From Stackebrandtia nassauensis DSM 44728 (GTDB lineage: Bacteria; Actinomycetota; Actinomycetes; Mycobacteriales; Micromonosporaceae), in assembly GCF_000024545.1 (NCBI RefSeq), contig NC_013947.1, forward strand, positions 6,696,001-6,760,000: a stretch of 64,000 nucleotides of DNA, in the 5' to 3' direction. This document shows, one piece after another, positions 62,841 to 64,000 of the stretch; position 1 is the stretch's first letter; every line of letters begins with the position of its first letter. A program made the translations under genes and the position numbers. The notes below the pieces were generated by a model, which worked only from the letters and a program-made list of their open reading frames with translations, was not told the origin of the DNA and searched no databases.

Positions 62841-63517
62841 CTGGTGCCGACCCCCAGTTGTTTCAGCACGGACGAGAAGATGGTCAGGCCGTCGGACGAG
62901 GAGCCGGTCAACGGGTCGATGGCGTGCTCGGGGTGCGGCATCATGCCCACGACGTTGCCCGCCGCGTTGCGGATCCCGGCGATGTCGCGCATCGAGCCGT
63001 TCGGGTTCCCGTCCAGGTACCGCGCCACGACCCGGCCCGAGGACTCCAGTTCGTCCAGGGTGGCCTCGTCGGCCACGTAGCAGCCCTCACCGTGCTTGAC
63101 CGGGATGACCGCCCGCTGGCCGGACTCGTACCCGCTGGTCCAGGCCGAGTCGTTGCTCATCGCCAGCGGCTGGTGCCCGATCCGGTAACGCCGGTGCTTG
63201 TTGCGCACCAGGGCACCGGGCAGCAGGTGCGATTCGCACAGCACCTGGAAGCCGTTGCAGATGCCCAGGATGGGCATGCCCTCGGCCGCGACCTCCACGA
63301 TGGTCTCCATGACCGCCGAGAACCGCGCGATGGCACCGCAGCGCAGGTAGTCGCCGTAGGAGAAGCCGCCCGGCAGGACGATGGCCGCGACGCCGCGCAG
63401 TGCGCTGTCGTCGTGCCACAGTGGAACCGGTGTGCCACCGGCCCGTGCGATCGCCCGGTGGGTGTCGACGTCGTCGAGCGAACCGGGAAAGGTCACCACC
63501 CCGATACGAGCACTCAC
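62837..63517 (-). CDS. purQ: Phosphoribosylformylglycinamidine synthase, glutaminase subunit PurQ
   Basis: 226 residues, class I glutamine amidotransferase. The nucleophile is Cys87 in GICNGFQVL, and MPHPEHAID near the C-terminus gives the His and Glu. It frees ammonia from glutamine and feeds PurL. Its first base is the last base of the purS stop codon (63517). Confidence 0.96.
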   Translation of the reverse strand: MSARIGVVTFPGSLDDVDTHRAIARAGGTPVPLWHDDSALRGVAAIVLPGGFSYGDYLRCGAIARFSAVMETIVEVAAEGMPILGICNGFQVLCESHLLPGALVRNKHRRYRIGHQPLAMSNDSAWTSGYESGQRAVIPVKHGEGCYVADEATLDELESSGRVVARYLDGNPNGSMRDIAGIRNAAGNVVGMMPHPEHAIDPLTGSSSDGLTIFSSVLKQLGVGTR

Positions 63518-63792
63518 TACGCCGACTCCGCGTTGACGGCGTGCGGTGTCTCCACCCGGAGCGTGTAGGTCTCGATGACGGGGTTCGCCAGCAGCTTGTC
63601 CGCCGCCTCGTTGGCTCGTTCCAGGACGGTGGCCTCGTCGAGGTCGTCCGAGAACTCAAGTTCGATGCGTTTGCCTATACGTACGCCCGACACCCCGGCG
63701 ACCCCCAGACGAGGCAGGGCGTTGACCACCGCTTCGCCTTGTGGATCCAGGATTTCCGGCTTGAGCATGACGTCGACGACGACGCGCGCCAC
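63517..63792 (-). CDS. purS: Phosphoribosylformylglycinamidine synthase subunit PurS
   Basis: 91 residues with the PurS pattern: VVVDVMLKPEILDPQGEAV, SGVRIGKRIELEF and ANPVIETYTLRVE. It bridges PurQ and PurL. GTG 63792 follows AGGAG by nine bases. It is the promoter-proximal gene of the purSQL operon; the spacer upstream (63793-63932) holds short GC-rich hairpins but no riboswitch I recognise. Confidence 0.94.
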   Translation of the reverse strand: MARVVVDVMLKPEILDPQGEAVVNALPRLGVAGVSGVRIGKRIELEFSDDLDEATVLERANEAADKLLANPVIETYTLRVETPHAVNAESA

Positions 63793-63932
63793 GAATCTGC
63801 GCTCCTGTTGATAGATGAAACAACCCGATGACCAGCATATGTGTGCCCCTCGGACGCGCCTACCCGCCCCCGGATTCGAGACCGGCGTCTCACCCGCCCG
63901 AAGGGCTCACCGGCGGAGTTCCGGTGCGGGAC

Positions 63933-64000
63933 TCACAGGATCTGCCCCGGCGTGTAGGCCGCGGCCTGCGGGTGTTCGGCCACGACGGCCGCCACCCGTT
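63933..64000 (-). CDS. 3' end of an unidentified gene
   Basis: The last 22 codons of a minus-strand gene, reading RVAAVVAEHPQAAAYTPGQIL in its final part, end at the TGA at 63935-63933. Third positions are almost all G or C, so it is coding. Too little is present to name it. Confidence 0.5.
   Translation of the reverse strand, partial: RVAAVVAEHPQAAAYTPGQIL

Noticed and set aside
59250-63080. A 1276-codon open frame on the + strand over the CNNM and purL genes
   Set aside because: It is antisense to well-recognised genes and has the repetitive composition typical of high-GC shadow frames.

Overview
The window is about 70% GC with strong G/C bias at third codon positions, GTG and TTG starts, MshD (mycothiol synthesis), GlnR, an AfsR/SARP-type regulator, LytR-CpsA-Psr proteins, a 6C RNA and a tRNA-Thr / tRNA-Met / rpmG / hadA-hadB block. 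Together these point to a chromosomal segment of an actinomycete. A glycomycete- or micromonospora-like organism is my best guess, but the genus is inference. I see no prophage, plasmid module, CRISPR array or intact insertion sequence.

Layout. 1-5.7 kb: end of a VOC protein, an ornithine-cyclodeaminase-like gene, and the 5-oxoprolinase operon (NRAMP-like transporter, pxpA, a possible 39-codon ORF, pxpB, pxpC) divergent from a GntR/FCD regulator with a FadR-like palindrome between them. 5.7-13.3 kb: a small membrane protein, an anchored alpha/beta hydrolase, a DHA2 exporter, an anchored SH3b-like protein, an Hsp70-type ATPase domain and a large polytopic membrane protein. 13.3-16.4 kb: soxR divergent from a two-gene transketolase with a SoxR-like dyad between them, then a HAD-IB phosphatase. 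16.4-18 kb: a 6C RNA, hadB, hadA, rpmG, tRNA-Met and tRNA-Thr. 18-25.7 kb: a GGDEF/EAL protein with a small secreted peptide gene in front, then cell-wall enzymes (M23 peptidase, an amidase), a DUF2993 lipoprotein-like protein and a membrane protein. 25.7-32.7 kb: glnR, a small unknown protein, a SARP/NB-ARC/TPR regulator, a DrrAB-type ABC exporter and mshD. 32.8-39 kb: a possible small RNA terminator, a DUF2264 protein, plsC, a VOC protein, two small membrane proteins and class I fumarase.

39-49 kb is the most coherent block: three LCP ligases, a polyprenyl-phosphate sugar-1-phosphate transferase, an O-antigen ligase/polymerase-like protein, a GT4 glycosyltransferase, a flippase and a CDP-alcohol phosphotransferase. 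This looks like a compact machine that builds, flips, polymerises and attaches a cell-wall glycopolymer. 49-58 kb holds a CBS protein, a GCS2-type glutamate-cysteine ligase with an atypical 5' end, acetyltransferase, DUF3151, chitinase, methyltransferase, an NTF2-like protein, a 164-bp MITE-like fold-back element, arfB and pheA. 58-64 kb carries a pair of CNNM/HlyC proteins and the purS-purQ-purL operon, then the 3' end of one more gene.

The observations I rate highest are the MITE-like element (56067-56230), the SoxR dyad facing a split transketolase, the 6C RNA beside the HAD gene, the secreted peptide upstream of a c-di-GMP enzyme, two near-identical 16-bp palindromes 3.3 kb apart, and a T-tailed hairpin with no gene to terminate on its strand. 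All functions are read from sequence motifs by eye; no database search was run.
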